DNA of 64,000 bases from JACCXG01 sp963785755 (GCA_963785755.1 CAWAXG010000075.1:372001-436000), one strand, 5' to 3'; counted from the stretch's first letter, positions 28,147 to 37,510 are shown. Notes: generated by a model from the sequence alone, not told the origin. Numbers and translations: made by a program.

Positions 28147-29433
28147 ATGGCCGACACGCTCACGATTACCGACAACCGGACCGGCAAGCAGTACCAAATC
28201 CCCATTCAGGAGGGGACGATTCGTGCCGCCGATCTCCGGCAGATCAAGGTCACGACCGACGAGTTCGGCATGATGACCTACGACCCGGCGTTCATGAACA
28301 CGGCGGCCTGCCGCAGCCGCATCACGTTCATCGACGGCGACAAGGGGGTGCTGGTCTATCGCGGGTATCCGATCGAACAGCTGGCCGAGCACAGCGACTT
28401 CCTGGAGACGTCGTATCTCCTGCTCTTCGGGGAGCTGCCGACGGAAGCGCAGCTCGAGGGCTGGACCAGGGACATCAACAGCCACACGATGCTGCACGAG
28501 AACCTCAAGAAATTCGTCGAGGGGTTCCGTTACGACGCGCATCCGATGGGGATGTTCCTGAGCGCGGTCGGGGCGCTGTCGACGTTCTATCCGGACGCCA
28601 AGGACATCTTCAACGCCGAGTCGCGCCGGCTGCAGATGATCCGGATGATCGCCAAGGTGCCCGGCATCGCGGCGTTCGCCTACCGCCACACGATCGGCCG
28701 GCCCTATGTGCTGCCCGACAACGAGCTCAGTTATACCGGCAACTTCCTGAACATGCTGTTCAAGATGACCGAGCTGCGCTACAAGCCGCACCCCGTCCTC
28801 GAGCGCGCCCTCGACGTCCTGTTCATCCTGCACGCTGATCACGAACAGAATTGCAGCACGGCGGTGATGCGCAACATCGGCAGCTCGCACGTGGACCCGT
28901 ACTCCGCGCTCGCCGGCGCCGCCGCGGCGCTCTACGGCCCGCTGCACGGCGGCGCGAACGAGGCCGTGCTGCGGATGCTCGGCGAGATCGGCTCGAAAGA
29001 GAACATCCCGGGCTTCATCAAACGGGTCAAGGCGGGCGAAGGGCGGCTGATGGGATTCGGCCACCGGGTCTACAAGTCCTACGACCCGCGCGCCAAGATC
29101 ATCAAGCGGATGGCCGATCTCGTCTTCGAGGTGACCGGGAAGAACCCCCTGCTCGAGACCGCGCTCGAGCTCGAGCGGATCGCGCTCGAGGACGAGTACT
29201 TCGTGTCGCGCAGACTCTACCCGAACGTCGATTTCTACTCCGGCCTGATCTATCAGGCGATGGGGTTCCCGCTCGACATGTTCCCCGTCCTGTTCGCGAT
29301 CCCGCGGACCGCCGGCTGGATGGCGCAGTGGGAAGAGATGCTGACCGATCCGGAGCAGAAGATCGCGCGGCCGCGGCAGATTTACATCGGATCGCCGAAG
29401 CGCGACTACGTCTCGCGCGACAAAAGGCGGTAG
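28147..29433 (+). CDS. gltA: Citrate synthase
   Basis: A 428-residue type II (hexameric-type) citrate synthase, condensing acetyl-CoA and oxaloacetate at entry to the TCA cycle. The ATG at 28147 fits the family N-terminus (MADTLTITDNRTGKQYQIPI); the longer frame only overlaps yacG. Active-site motifs: FILHADHEQNCSTAVMRNIG, GPLHGGANEAVLRML, FGHRVYKSYDPRAKII, and PNVDFYSGLIYQAMGFP with the catalytic Asp. A C-terminal region ends PRQIYIGSPKRDYVSRDKRR. It follows yacG and precedes an M28 peptidase by 9 bp. Confidence 0.97.
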   Translation: MADTLTITDNRTGKQYQIPIQEGTIRAADLRQIKVTTDEFGMMTYDPAFMNTAACRSRITFIDGDKGVLVYRGYPIEQLAEHSDFLETSYLLLFGELPTEAQLEGWTRDINSHTMLHENLKKFVEGFRYDAHPMGMFLSAVGALSTFYPDAKDIFNAESRRLQMIRMIAKVPGIAAFAYRHTIGRPYVLPDNELSYTGNFLNMLFKMTELRYKPHPVLERALDVLFILHADHEQNCSTAVMRNIGSSHVDPYSALAGAAAALYGPLHGGANEAVLRMLGEIGSKENIPGFIKRVKAGEGRLMGFGHRVYKSYDPRAKIIKRMADLVFEVTGKNPLLETALELERIALEDEYFVSRRLYPNVDFYSGLIYQAMGFPLDMFPVLFAIPRTAGWMAQWEEMLTDPEQKIARPRQIYIGSPKRDYVSRDKRR

Positions 29434-29442
29434 CCGGCGCCA

Positions 29443-30324
29443 TTGAAGCTCTTCCCCGCTTTCATCCTGCTCGCGGCGGCGTGCGTATCGTCGGCACAGC
29501 GACCGGCCGCGGCCGAGTTCGACGGCGCGCGAGCTTACGAGCACGTCAAAGAGCTGGTCGCCATCGGCCCGAGACCGGCCGGCAGCGCCGGCGCGCAGCA
29601 GACGCGCGCTTACATCAGGAAGCACCTCTCCGCGCTCGGGCTCACGGTCAGCGAACAGGCGTTCGACGCGCCGACGCCGATCGGCACGATCCGGATGGTC
29701 AACGTCCGGGCCACCCTCGGCGGGCCGCCCGGCTCACGCCGCCTCGTCATCGCCAGCCATTACGACACGAAGCTGTTCAAGGACGTCATTTTCGTCGGCG
29801 CCAACGACGGCGGTTCGAGCACCGGCTTCCTGATCGAGCTCGCCCGGGTGCTCACGCAGCACGCGCCTGCGGTTCAAATCGAGCTCCTCTTCCTCGACGG
29901 TGAAGAGGCGGTGGTCGAATGGCAGGGGAACGACAACACGTATGGCAGCCGCCATTACGTCAGCGCCGCCGCGAAGGATGGCACCCTGAAGCAGATCGGC
30001 GCGCTCGTCCTGGTCGACATGATCGGGGACCGCGATCTGCGCATCAAACGCGAGAGCCATTCGACCGCGTGGCTGACCGAGATCATCTGGGCCCGCGCCA
30101 AGGCGCTCGGCCGCTCGCAGTTCGTCGCCGAGAGCACGCCGATTCTCGACGATCACGTCCCCTTCCTCGAGGCCGGCGTCCCCGCCGTGGACCTCATCGA
30201 CCTCGAGTACCCGGACTGGCACCAGCCGACGGATACGCTCGACAAGGTCTCCGCTGAAAGCCTGCAAACGGTCGGCGACGTGCTGCTCGCCGCGTTGCCA
30301 GATATCGTCGCGCGGATCAAGTAA
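29443..30324 (+). CDS. M28-family zinc peptidase / glutaminyl cyclase-like protein
   Basis: A secreted 293-residue protein starting at TTG 29443 with a signal peptide (FPAFILLAAACVSSAQ). The M28 fold metal ligands are visible: His in IASHYDTKLF, Asp in VGANDGGSSTGFLIELARVL, Glu-Glu in LLFLDGEEAVVEW, Asp in VLVDMIGDRDL and His in EYPDWHQPTDTLDKVS. The arrangement and the Trp-containing segment are those of the glutaminyl-peptide cyclotransferase branch of M28, so it might form N-terminal pyroglutamate rather than act as an aminopeptidase. It starts 9 bp after gltA. Confidence 0.88.
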   Translation: MKLFPAFILLAAACVSSAQRPAAAEFDGARAYEHVKELVAIGPRPAGSAGAQQTRAYIRKHLSALGLTVSEQAFDAPTPIGTIRMVNVRATLGGPPGSRRLVIASHYDTKLFKDVIFVGANDGGSSTGFLIELARVLTQHAPAVQIELLFLDGEEAVVEWQGNDNTYGSRHYVSAAAKDGTLKQIGALVLVDMIGDRDLRIKRESHSTAWLTEIIWARAKALGRSQFVAESTPILDDHVPFLEAGVPAVDLIDLEYPDWHQPTDTLDKVSAESLQTVGDVLLAALPDIVARIK

Positions 30325-30335
30325 CTCCCCCGAGC

Positions 30336-31583
30336 CTAATCAGCGTTTCGTTTGGAAGTTGGAAGTTGGGAGTTGGGAGTTGACGCCATCTCACGCATGA
30401 TCTCTTCGTCCGTGAGCACGGCCGCGGACGACTTCGCTCGTGCGAAGATCCGGTCCACGACCGCGTCGGTGATCGGAAGCCCGCGTTTCTCGAGCCAGAA
30501 GACCACGTTGGACCGGCCCGACATGGGACCGACCTCGATCTCCTGGGTCCGGCCGACCATGCTCGCGGGAATCCCCGAGTAGACGGCGTCGACGAGCTCG
30601 AGGTCGTTCTTGCGGAAGGCCTTGATGACGGCGGCCGCGTGCACGCCGGTCGCAGTGCGGAACGCGTCGCGGCCGACGACCGGGTAGTTGGGCGGAATCG
30701 GTACGCCGGTCGCGGCGGAGACCGTCTCGCAATATTCGACGAGCGCGGACAGATCGCGCTCGATGTAGCCCATGAGCACCAGGTTGACGAGCAGCGTGTC
30801 CATCGGCGTGTTGCCGACGCGCTCGCCGATGCCGATGGCGGCGCCGTGCAGCCGCGTGGCGCCGGCGGACAGCGCGGCCAGGGAGTTCGCGATCGCGAAA
30901 TCGCGGTCACGATGCCCGTGCCAGTCGATGCCCACGCCGCCGCCGCACTCGTCGACGACCCCGGCGACGAACCGGACGACCGCGGCGGCGCCGGCCGGCG
31001 TCGCATGGCCGACCGTATCCGCCACGCAGAGGCGTTTCGCCCCGGACCGAATCGCCGTGGCGTAGAGCCTTCTCAGCGTCTCCGGATCGGCGCGCGTCGT
31101 GTCCTCGGTGACGTACATCACCGGCAGCCCGTGCCTGACGGCGAACGAGATCGCGTCCTCGGTCAGCTTCAGCAGCTGATCGAGGTGCCACCCTTCCGCA
31201 TACTGACGGAGCGGGCTGGAGCCGATGAACGTGCAGCACTCGATCGGGATCCCGGCGCGCTGCGAGACATCGACGACCGGCTGGATATCGGCGATCAGTG
31301 TCCGGGCCGCGCAGTTCGCCTGCAGCCGCAGCCGCGAATTGGCGATTTCGCGCGCGAGCCGCTCGACGTCCTCGACCACGTGCGGTCCGGCGCCGGGAAG
31401 CCCGATGTTCGCGGTGTCGATCCCGAGACGGTCGATGAGGTGCAGGATTCGAATCTTCTCGTCGATCGTCGGGCAGCGAACCGACGGAGACTGCAGGCCG
31501 TCCCTGAGCGTCTCGTCATCGAGCAGGACAGCCGAGGGCTTCGGCTCGGCGGTCTGATTCCAGTCGTGAACGAGCGGATGCAT
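30336..31583 (-). CDS. LeuA/homocitrate synthase-family acyltransferase
   Basis: A 415-residue member of the HMGL-like TIM-barrel family (2-isopropylmalate, homocitrate or citramalate synthase). Motifs: VLLDDETLRDGLQSPSVRCP with the catalytic Arg-Asp, and the divalent-metal HxH in GIDWHGHRDRDFAIANSLAA, followed by GAAIGIGERVGNTPMDTLLV. It lacks the C-terminal LeuA allosteric domain. The substrate cannot be fixed from sequence. Notably, the last residues (PNSQLPTSKRNAD) are encoded by the family C intergenic repeat, so the C-terminus has drifted into repeat DNA. No leucine-pathway genes adjoin it. Confidence 0.85.
   Translation of the reverse strand: MHPLVHDWNQTAEPKPSAVLLDDETLRDGLQSPSVRCPTIDEKIRILHLIDRLGIDTANIGLPGAGPHVVEDVERLAREIANSRLRLQANCAARTLIADIQPVVDVSQRAGIPIECCTFIGSSPLRQYAEGWHLDQLLKLTEDAISFAVRHGLPVMYVTEDTTRADPETLRRLYATAIRSGAKRLCVADTVGHATPAGAAAVVRFVAGVVDECGGGVGIDWHGHRDRDFAIANSLAALSAGATRLHGAAIGIGERVGNTPMDTLLVNLVLMGYIERDLSALVEYCETVSAATGVPIPPNYPVVGRDAFRTATGVHAAAVIKAFRKNDLELVDAVYSGIPASMVGRTQEIEVGPMSGRSNVVFWLEKRGLPITDAVVDRIFARAKSSAAVLTDEEIMREMASTPNSQLPTSKRNAD
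30350..30381. repeat. Family C repeat (GGAAGTTGGGAGTT)
   Basis: Degenerate 7-bp repetition GGAAGTT/GGGAGTT between gltA-M28 and the leuA-like gene, overlapping the 3' end of the latter. Confidence 0.55.
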
Positions 31584-31593
31584 GGGGCCGAGT

Positions 31594-31887
31594 TCAGCTG
31601 CTGGCGTCCGGCGCGCTTCTCGTCACGGCGCGAACGGTCCACAGTCCGGCGCCGAGAATGACCGCCGCCCACAGGGTCGCCACCATGGCGGCATCGCGGA
31701 CCGTGTCACGCATCGCGTCCGAGATGGTGACGGCGGGGCCCCGCCCCGACTCGTGCAGGGCCTGGTCGATCAGGTAGTCCCTGACCCCGAGGGTGATCCT
31801 GAGATCGTACAGGCCGTTCCAGACGACGACCGCCAGGATGATCCAGAGCCCGATGGCGATCCGCAGCGAGCGTGCGCGGCCGTTCAC
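31594..31887 (-). CDS. Small two-helix membrane protein
   Basis: A 97-residue protein with two predicted membrane helices (IAIGLWIILAVVVWNGLYDL near the N-terminus and VATLWAAVILGAGLWTVRAV near the C-terminus) and a hydrophilic loop between them. ATG 31887 overlaps the stop of the upstream FHA phosphatase gene by four bases, so the pair is translationally coupled. I do not recognise the family. It may anchor or be controlled by the phosphatase, as inference only. Confidence 0.75.
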   Translation of the reverse strand: MNGRARSLRIAIGLWIILAVVVWNGLYDLRITLGVRDYLIDQALHESGRGPAVTISDAMRDTVRDAAMVATLWAAVILGAGLWTVRAVTRSAPDASS

Positions 31888-33488
31888 GATCCGTAGCGCA
31901 GCACCATGGCGGTGATGTCGTCGCTCTGCGCGGCGCCCCGCGCGAACTCACGCACGTCCGCAAAGAGCGCCTCGAGCAGACGCGGCGGATCGAGCTTGGC
32001 GTTGGCCGTCACACAGTCGATGATGCGGTCTTCGCCGTACTCCTCTCCGCTCGCCGACATCGCTTCCGAGATGCCGTCGCTGAAGACGATGAGCCAGTCC
32101 CCGGCGGTCAGCTGGACGGTTTCCTCTTCGTACGACGCAGCCTCGAACAGACCGACGATCGGGCCGCCACATTCCAGACGGCGCACCCCGCCTGCGCCGA
32201 TGACCAGCGGCGGATTGTGCCCGGCGTTGCAGTACACCATCTTGCCCGACGCATCGAGCACGCCGTACATCAGGGTCACGAAGCGCGACTCGATCCCGCG
32301 GCGGTAGAGCGCGAGGTTCACTCGAGTGATCGTCTTCGACGGCGCGTCGCTGGTCGCGGCCTGGGCGGCGAAGATGCCCTGCATCATCGCGCTCAGGAGG
32401 GCGGCGGGTGGCCCTTTGCCGGCGACGTCGCCCAGCGCAAATCCGAGCGAACCGTCGCTCAGATCGACGTAGTCGTAAAAATCCCCCCCGATCGATCGGC
32501 ACGGTATCGATGCCGCGGCGGCGCGGAAGTAGATGCCCGAGCGCCCGGCCTTCGGCAGCAGGGCCTGCTGGATCTCGGCGGCGATCCGCATCTCCTGCTC
32601 CATCCGCGCTTTTTCCATGGTTTCGCGGTACAGGCGCGCGTTCTCGATTGCCACCGCCGCTTCGGTCGCCAGCGTCTCGAGCGCGGCCCGCGTCGAGCCC
32701 GAGAGGAGCGAGCCTTTCTCGCGGCTGTCGAGATACAGCACGCCGATCCGCCGCTCCTCGCCGACGTTTTCCGCCTTGTCGACGTAGCGGACCAGCCGCA
32801 GCGGCACGCAGAGCACGTTGCGGATGCCGAGGGCGACGGTTCCCATGTGAACGTTGGCGAGGTCGCCATCGAGCAGGTCGGCGACAATACGCGGCTCGCC
32901 GGTGCGGAAGACCTCCTCCGGGATCTTGCGGCTGGTGGCAAAGCTTCCGCCCGACAGCGTGGTATGGCCACGGCCGCGCGCCATCTTGAATTCGAGCTCG
33001 TCGCCGGCGCTCAGCATGATGAACCCGCGCTCGGCGCCGCTGACCTCGATCGCCGAGTCCAGCACCAGCGAGAGGACGTCATCGAGAACCCGGCCGGAGC
33101 CGAGCGCGCGCAGCCCCTCGAGGAGCGCGGCAATCTGCCGCAAATCGCCGATCGCCGTCGTCGTTGCCCGGTCGACGGGCGGCTGCGTATCGGCCAGCAG
33201 GAACACCATCTCGGCGCCGCCGGTCCGGCCAAGCCGAATCTTGTCGCCATGGACGAGGACCCGATCGGTGACCTGCTCCCCGTTCACATAGGTGCCGTAC
33301 CGTGAGTTGCGGTCGCGCAGCGTGAAGCGGTTGCCCTCGACCGCGATCTCCGCGTGATCCCGGGACACTTCACTGCCGGCCAGCCGAAGGTCGTTGGTTT
33401 CCCGGCGCCCAATCTCGAAGGGATGCTTCGAGACCGGGACAATGCGGCGTCCCAGTGCGTCGGTGACTTCTAGGCGGGCGTCGGACAT
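31884..33488 (-). CDS. FHA-GAF-SpoIIE (PP2C) signalling phosphatase
   Basis: A 534-residue cytoplasmic regulator. Domains in order: FHA at about 20-95 (PFEIGRRETNDLRLAGSEVS, RDHAEI, NSRYGTYVNGEQV), binding phosphothreonine; GAF at about 115-290 (ERGFIMLSAGDELEFKMARG, IGVLYLDSREKGSLLS); then a coiled linker with the RsbU-like EQEMRIAAEIQQALLPKAG; and a SpoIIE/PP2C phosphatase at about 320-530 (GGDFYDYVDLSDGSLGFALG, DVAGKGPPAALLSAMMQ, VYCNAGHNPPLV, FSDGISEAMSASGEEYGEDR). The metal Asp residues are present. Such proteins act in partner-switching control of anti-anti-sigma factors. It overlaps the two-helix protein gene downstream. Confidence 0.93.
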   Translation of the reverse strand: MSDARLEVTDALGRRIVPVSKHPFEIGRRETNDLRLAGSEVSRDHAEIAVEGNRFTLRDRNSRYGTYVNGEQVTDRVLVHGDKIRLGRTGGAEMVFLLADTQPPVDRATTTAIGDLRQIAALLEGLRALGSGRVLDDVLSLVLDSAIEVSGAERGFIMLSAGDELEFKMARGRGHTTLSGGSFATSRKIPEEVFRTGEPRIVADLLDGDLANVHMGTVALGIRNVLCVPLRLVRYVDKAENVGEERRIGVLYLDSREKGSLLSGSTRAALETLATEAAVAIENARLYRETMEKARMEQEMRIAAEIQQALLPKAGRSGIYFRAAAASIPCRSIGGDFYDYVDLSDGSLGFALGDVAGKGPPAALLSAMMQGIFAAQAATSDAPSKTITRVNLALYRRGIESRFVTLMYGVLDASGKMVYCNAGHNPPLVIGAGGVRRLECGGPIVGLFEAASYEEETVQLTAGDWLIVFSDGISEAMSASGEEYGEDRIIDCVTANAKLDPPRLLEALFADVREFARGAAQSDDITAMVLRYGS

Positions 33489-33552
33489 GGAAACAGTCTA
33501 GCTCAACCTTCGTGGCGGAGGACCAGATCGACCGCCTGAACCGGGCCGTACA

Positions 33553-33837
33553 TCACCGACGGCGCCGAAGGATGCCAAGAACCAGCACCATCAGCGCGGC
33601 GCCTCCCAGGACGCCGGCGATCGTCTGCCACCGTTCCGGGTTCGCCGCGGCCTGTGAGGCGTAGCCCACATACAGCGCCACCGCCGCGAGGATCGCGGCG
33701 GCCACCACTGCAAACAACGGGCTCCGCGCCGGTTTCAGCGCCGCCGGCTTCCGAACCGGATCCGTCGTCGCCTGGCCGCAGCGGTAACAGACGATCGCTT
33801 TGTCGGCGATCTCGGTCCCGCAACTCCGGCAGCGCAT
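33553..33837 (-). CDS. Zinc-ribbon membrane protein
   Basis: A 94-residue protein with an N-terminal zinc ribbon (MRCRSCGTEIADKAIVCYRC: CxxC and CxxC) and two membrane helices (LFAVVAAAILAAVALYVGYA and IAGVLGGAALMVLVLGIL), ending in a basic RRRR. It is divergent from the M20 gene, separated by only 23 bp. Function unknown; zinc-ribbon plus TM architecture is common in uncharacterised bacterial proteins. Confidence 0.75.
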   Translation of the reverse strand: MRCRSCGTEIADKAIVCYRCGQATTDPVRKPAALKPARSPLFAVVAAAILAAVALYVGYASQAAANPERWQTIAGVLGGAALMVLVLGILRRRR

Positions 33838-33860
33838 CAGGGTATTCTATCGGAACGATC

Positions 33861-35171
33861 ATGATGCCCTGGTGGCTCGTCCTCGCATTTTCAGTCCTGG
33901 CGGCACCGCAACCCCAGTCGGCCAGCGCCGCGCCGGCGGATCTCGACGCACGGATCGCCGCCGTCGAGCAGGAGATGCTGACCTGGCGCCGGCATCTCCA
34001 TCAACATCCGGAGCTGTCCGATCGTGAAGCGGAAACGGCGAAGTACGTCGCCGAAAAGTTGAGGAGTTTCGGACTCGAGCCTCGCACCGGCGTGGCACGG
34101 CACGGCGTCGTCGCGGTGTTGAAAGGGGCCCAGCCCGGACCGCTCGTGGCCCTCCGGTCCGACATGGATGGCCTTCCGGTCACCGAGGAGACGTCGCTCC
34201 CCTTCGCCAGCCGCGCCAAGGGCGAATACGAGGGCAAGGCCGTGGGGGTCATGCACGCCTGCGGCCACGACACGCACATGGCGATGCTGCTCGCGACGGC
34301 CCGCGTCCTGAGCGGGGTCAAGGATCGCCTGCGCGGGAGCGTGATGTTCATCTTTCAGCCGGCCGAAGAAGGGGTGCCGCAGGCCGAGCGCCCGGCCGGC
34401 GCGGAATTGATGGTCAAGGAGGGCGTGCTGAAGAATCCGCGCGTCGACGCCATTTTCGGGTTGCACGTCTTCGCCAACGTCCCCTCCGGGCACATCACCT
34501 GGCGCAGCGGTCCGATCATGGCCGCGTCCGACACCTATCACATCGTCGTGCGCGGCCGGCAGACCCACGGCGCCACGCCCTGGGCCGGCGTCGACCCCGT
34601 GGTCATTGCCTCCCAGATCGTGATGGCGCTGCAGACGATCGTGTCGCGGCAGGTGGACATCACCGCACAGCCGGCCGTCGTCTCGGTCGGTCAGTTCGAA
34701 TCCGGCGTCCGGCACAACATCATCCCGGATTCCGCCAGGCTGGTCGGCACGATTCGGACCTTCGACGCTGCGATGCAGAACGACATCCATGCTCGCATTC
34801 AACGGACCGCCGGCAGTATCGCGGAGGCGGGAGGGGCGACCGCGGAAGTGCGGATCGAGCGGAACGTGCCGGTCACCGACAACTCTCCGGCATTGACCGA
34901 ACAGATGCTGCCGACGCTTCGGCGTGTGCTCGGCAGCCGGCTGATCGAATCGACCAAGATGACCACGGCGGAGGACTTCTCGTATTTCCAGCAGCAGGTT
35001 CCCGGGCTGTTCCTGTTCCTCGGCATCACACCCCAGAACGAAGTGGGCAAGGCGGCCGGCAACCATTCGCCACGGTTCATGGTCGACGAGGCCGCCCTGC
35101 TGACGGGTGTGCGCACGCTCGTGAATCTCACGTTGGATTATCAGGACAAGGCGCGCACGAAGGGGCTCTGA
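33861..35171 (+). CDS. M20-family metallo-amidohydrolase
   Basis: A 436-residue M20 (amidohydrolase/IAA-amino-acid hydrolase-like) enzyme that cleaves N-acyl or amide bonds. ATG 33861 is preferred because it begins the signal peptide MMPWWLVLAFSVLAAPQPQS; the frame is open upstream but shadows the zinc-ribbon gene. Dinuclear metal motifs: MHACGHDTHMAMLLATARVL, IFQPAEEGVPQAER, FGLHVFANVPSGHITWRSGP. The dimerisation domain is from about residue 200 (HGATPWAGVDPVVIASQIVM). The terminal metal His appears in AAGNHSPRFMVDEAAL. Probably periplasmic or secreted. Stands convergent with the ZnuD-like receptor. Confidence 0.93.
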   Translation: MMPWWLVLAFSVLAAPQPQSASAAPADLDARIAAVEQEMLTWRRHLHQHPELSDREAETAKYVAEKLRSFGLEPRTGVARHGVVAVLKGAQPGPLVALRSDMDGLPVTEETSLPFASRAKGEYEGKAVGVMHACGHDTHMAMLLATARVLSGVKDRLRGSVMFIFQPAEEGVPQAERPAGAELMVKEGVLKNPRVDAIFGLHVFANVPSGHITWRSGPIMAASDTYHIVVRGRQTHGATPWAGVDPVVIASQIVMALQTIVSRQVDITAQPAVVSVGQFESGVRHNIIPDSARLVGTIRTFDAAMQNDIHARIQRTAGSIAEAGGATAEVRIERNVPVTDNSPALTEQMLPTLRRVLGSRLIESTKMTTAEDFSYFQQQVPGLFLFLGITPQNEVGKAAGNHSPRFMVDEAALLTGVRTLVNLTLDYQDKARTKGL

Positions 35172-35181
35172 GCCGCAGTCC

Positions 35182-37464
35182 TCAGAACCGTAACGAGTAC
35201 ACGACCTTGAAGTTTCGCCCGACTTCCGGGACGAAATCCTTGATCAGCGAAAGATGGTTGCGGTACAGCTCGTTGGTCGCATTGTCCAGGCGGGCGGTAA
35301 TCGTGCTCGTCGCGCCGTTGGTCTCGAACGAGTACGACGCGAACAGCTTCAGCAGGTTGTAGCCGTCCGTCGGCGTCTCCTCGCCGAACACGCGGTCCTG
35401 TTTCGCGGCCAGTATCACTTCCCCACCGGCCTGGAACGCGTTCCGCTGGTAGTTCAGGCCGCCGCGGAACCGTAGCGGCGGAATCCGCGGTAGCGGGTCG
35501 CCGGTATCGCGCAGCTCGCCACGCACGTAGTCGAACCCGAGCTCGAGACCCAGACCGCGCCCGAGATGGACATCCGTGTGAGCTTCAACCCCTTGCAGGA
35601 CGCTGTTGGCGGCGACGAACTCGATGATCGGGAACTCACCGTGGTCGTGGTCCCGTTCCTGCTCTCCCGGGTCATCGAAGCGCTCGTGGAACTCTTCCTC
35701 GCTAATCGGATTGCGGAAGATGTAGTCGTCGATCGAGTTGTGGAAGTAGCTGACTTCGCCGGTCGCGCGGCCCGTGCGCCAGCGCGCCGAGAGATCGAAG
35801 CCGAGCGCCTTCTCCGACTCGAGGTTCGGATTGCCGATCTCGAAGGCGAAGTTCCCCGGGTGCGGTCCGAAGAAATAGAGCTCCTCGAGGGCGGGATGAC
35901 GCACGGCCCGCGCCAGGTTCACCGCGAACGTCAGCTTGTTCTCCGCCGCGGCGGGGCGGAACAGCAGGCCGATCGAGCCGGACGCGTCGGTGAAATCGCG
36001 GGGCGTCAGGCCCTGTTCCGGATCGTAGGACGCATGGTTCAGGCGTCCGCCGAATTGCACGGTGACGTGCGGCCAGGTCAGCTCTTCATAGACGAAGCCC
36101 GCGACCCCTCGCTCCTTGACGGGAGGCGCCAGCGCTTCTTCCCCTTCGGCCAGGAAGTTGCGGCGGAGCACCCAACCCCCGATGCTGCCCGTCAGGCGTC
36201 CGGCCTGACGGTGCTTGGCGAGCAGGTTGACTTCGTCTGTGTCGTTCTCGAAATGCGTGCCGACTTCGCCGCCCACGACCTCGTCGTGCTGGTAGCGGCG
36301 CGAGGCGAAGTCGACCCGGAGGGCCGAAATGGGGCCGCCCAACTGCGTGCTCTCACCCTTGACGGCGAACATGTGCCGGCGCGGCGTCAGCTCGACCTGC
36401 CCCTCTTCAATTACCGGAATCCCATACCGCGTATCGTCGTACCCGTAACTGCCGCCGAGATAGCCTTTCGTGCCCGTCCACGACACGCCGACGCTGCCGA
36501 ACCCCGCCCGGGACTGCGTGTTCTCCACATCACCCGTCGGCGTCGTCACATCGCCATTGCGCTGACCGCTGCCGCCGACCCGGACTGCCCATCGGCCGTT
36601 GCCCGCGGACAGGTCGGCGCCCCCGACGAACTCCTTGGCGGCGGTGCCCGCGTTCATGACGACAGCGCCGTGAACCCCCTCGATTGGACGCGTGGGAATG
36701 GTCTCGTTGATCACGTTGACCAGCCCGCCGATCGCGTTCGCGCCGTACAACAGCGTCGCCGGCCCGCGAACGACTTCAATCCTCGACGCCGCCGCGGGAT
36801 TCACAGGCACGCCGTGATCGCCCGACTGGCTGGACAGGTCGCCGACCCGCTGGCCGTCTTCGAGAATCAGGACGCGATCGCCGTCGAGCCCCCGAATCAC
36901 GGGCCGCGACGGGCCTGGACCGAACGATCGCTCCGCGACCCCGGGCTGGGAGGAGAGGGTGGCGCCGATCGTGGTCTCGAGCTCGCGGTTCAGATCCTGC
37001 CCGGCCAGCACCGACGTCGGCTGATAGGACGCGAACTGATCCCGCGCCTCCGGACTGACCGACACGACCTCGGTGTAGTGCACTTCGGGTGCGAGCAGCG
37101 CGTCGATCGGCGGGGCGGCGCCGTCCTTGACTGCGACTTCCGCGCGCAGCGGCGTGTAGCCCGTCGCCGCAATGATGATGTGGTGATCACCCGAGGGGAC
37201 GCCCTTCAACGTGAAGCGGCCTTCCTGATCCGTCGTTGCCTGGATCGCCGTGCCTTCGATGATGACGACTGCCTTGGCGATGGGCTCCAGCGATTCGACC
37301 CGGCGCACCTGGCCGGTGACTGTCGCGGTGGCGGATGGCTGCTGCGCCGGCAGCGGCGGCACGGGCTGCTGCGCCGACGCTGTCGACGCGATGGATAGGA
37401 TGAATGCCGTGGTAGCTGCGACGGAGCGTACGCTCCGCGCAGCAGATATTCTCAACATGCGCAC
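35182..37464 (-). CDS. TonB-dependent receptor, ZnuD-like
   Basis: A 760-residue outer-membrane receptor with a signal peptide, an N-terminal carboxypeptidase-regulatory-like domain (GQVRRVESLEPIAKAVVIIE), plug (SSQPGVAERSFGPGPSRPVI, RVEVVRGPATLLYGANAIGG-like text), and a barrel ending GRNFKVVYSLRF. An acidic/His-rich extracellular-type stretch (DPGEQERDHDHGEFPIIEF) recalls ZnuD-type zinc receptors. Intact, unlike the other two receptors in the window. The small Cys/His protein at 37511 is encoded upstream on the same strand, a pairing I associate with metal uptake. Zinc as substrate is inference. Confidence 0.85.
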   Translation of the reverse strand: MRMLRISAARSVRSVAATTAFILSIASTASAQQPVPPLPAQQPSATATVTGQVRRVESLEPIAKAVVIIEGTAIQATTDQEGRFTLKGVPSGDHHIIIAATGYTPLRAEVAVKDGAAPPIDALLAPEVHYTEVVSVSPEARDQFASYQPTSVLAGQDLNRELETTIGATLSSQPGVAERSFGPGPSRPVIRGLDGDRVLILEDGQRVGDLSSQSGDHGVPVNPAAASRIEVVRGPATLLYGANAIGGLVNVINETIPTRPIEGVHGAVVMNAGTAAKEFVGGADLSAGNGRWAVRVGGSGQRNGDVTTPTGDVENTQSRAGFGSVGVSWTGTKGYLGGSYGYDDTRYGIPVIEEGQVELTPRRHMFAVKGESTQLGGPISALRVDFASRRYQHDEVVGGEVGTHFENDTDEVNLLAKHRQAGRLTGSIGGWVLRRNFLAEGEEALAPPVKERGVAGFVYEELTWPHVTVQFGGRLNHASYDPEQGLTPRDFTDASGSIGLLFRPAAAENKLTFAVNLARAVRHPALEELYFFGPHPGNFAFEIGNPNLESEKALGFDLSARWRTGRATGEVSYFHNSIDDYIFRNPISEEEFHERFDDPGEQERDHDHGEFPIIEFVAANSVLQGVEAHTDVHLGRGLGLELGFDYVRGELRDTGDPLPRIPPLRFRGGLNYQRNAFQAGGEVILAAKQDRVFGEETPTDGYNLLKLFASYSFETNGATSTITARLDNATNELYRNHLSLIKDFVPEVGRNFKVVYSLRF

Positions 37465-37510
37465 TGCCCCAGAAGGAAACCGATTTCGCCGAACGAATGG
37501 ATCGCTGGAT

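Noticed and set aside
27937..29625. 562-residue minus-strand ORF opposite citrate synthase
   Set aside because: Antisense shadow; citrate synthase motifs on the plus strand are complete.
35566..37398. 610-residue plus-strand ORF
   Set aside because: Antisense of the intact ZnuD-like receptor; Arg/Asp-rich composition typical of shadow frames in GC-rich DNA.
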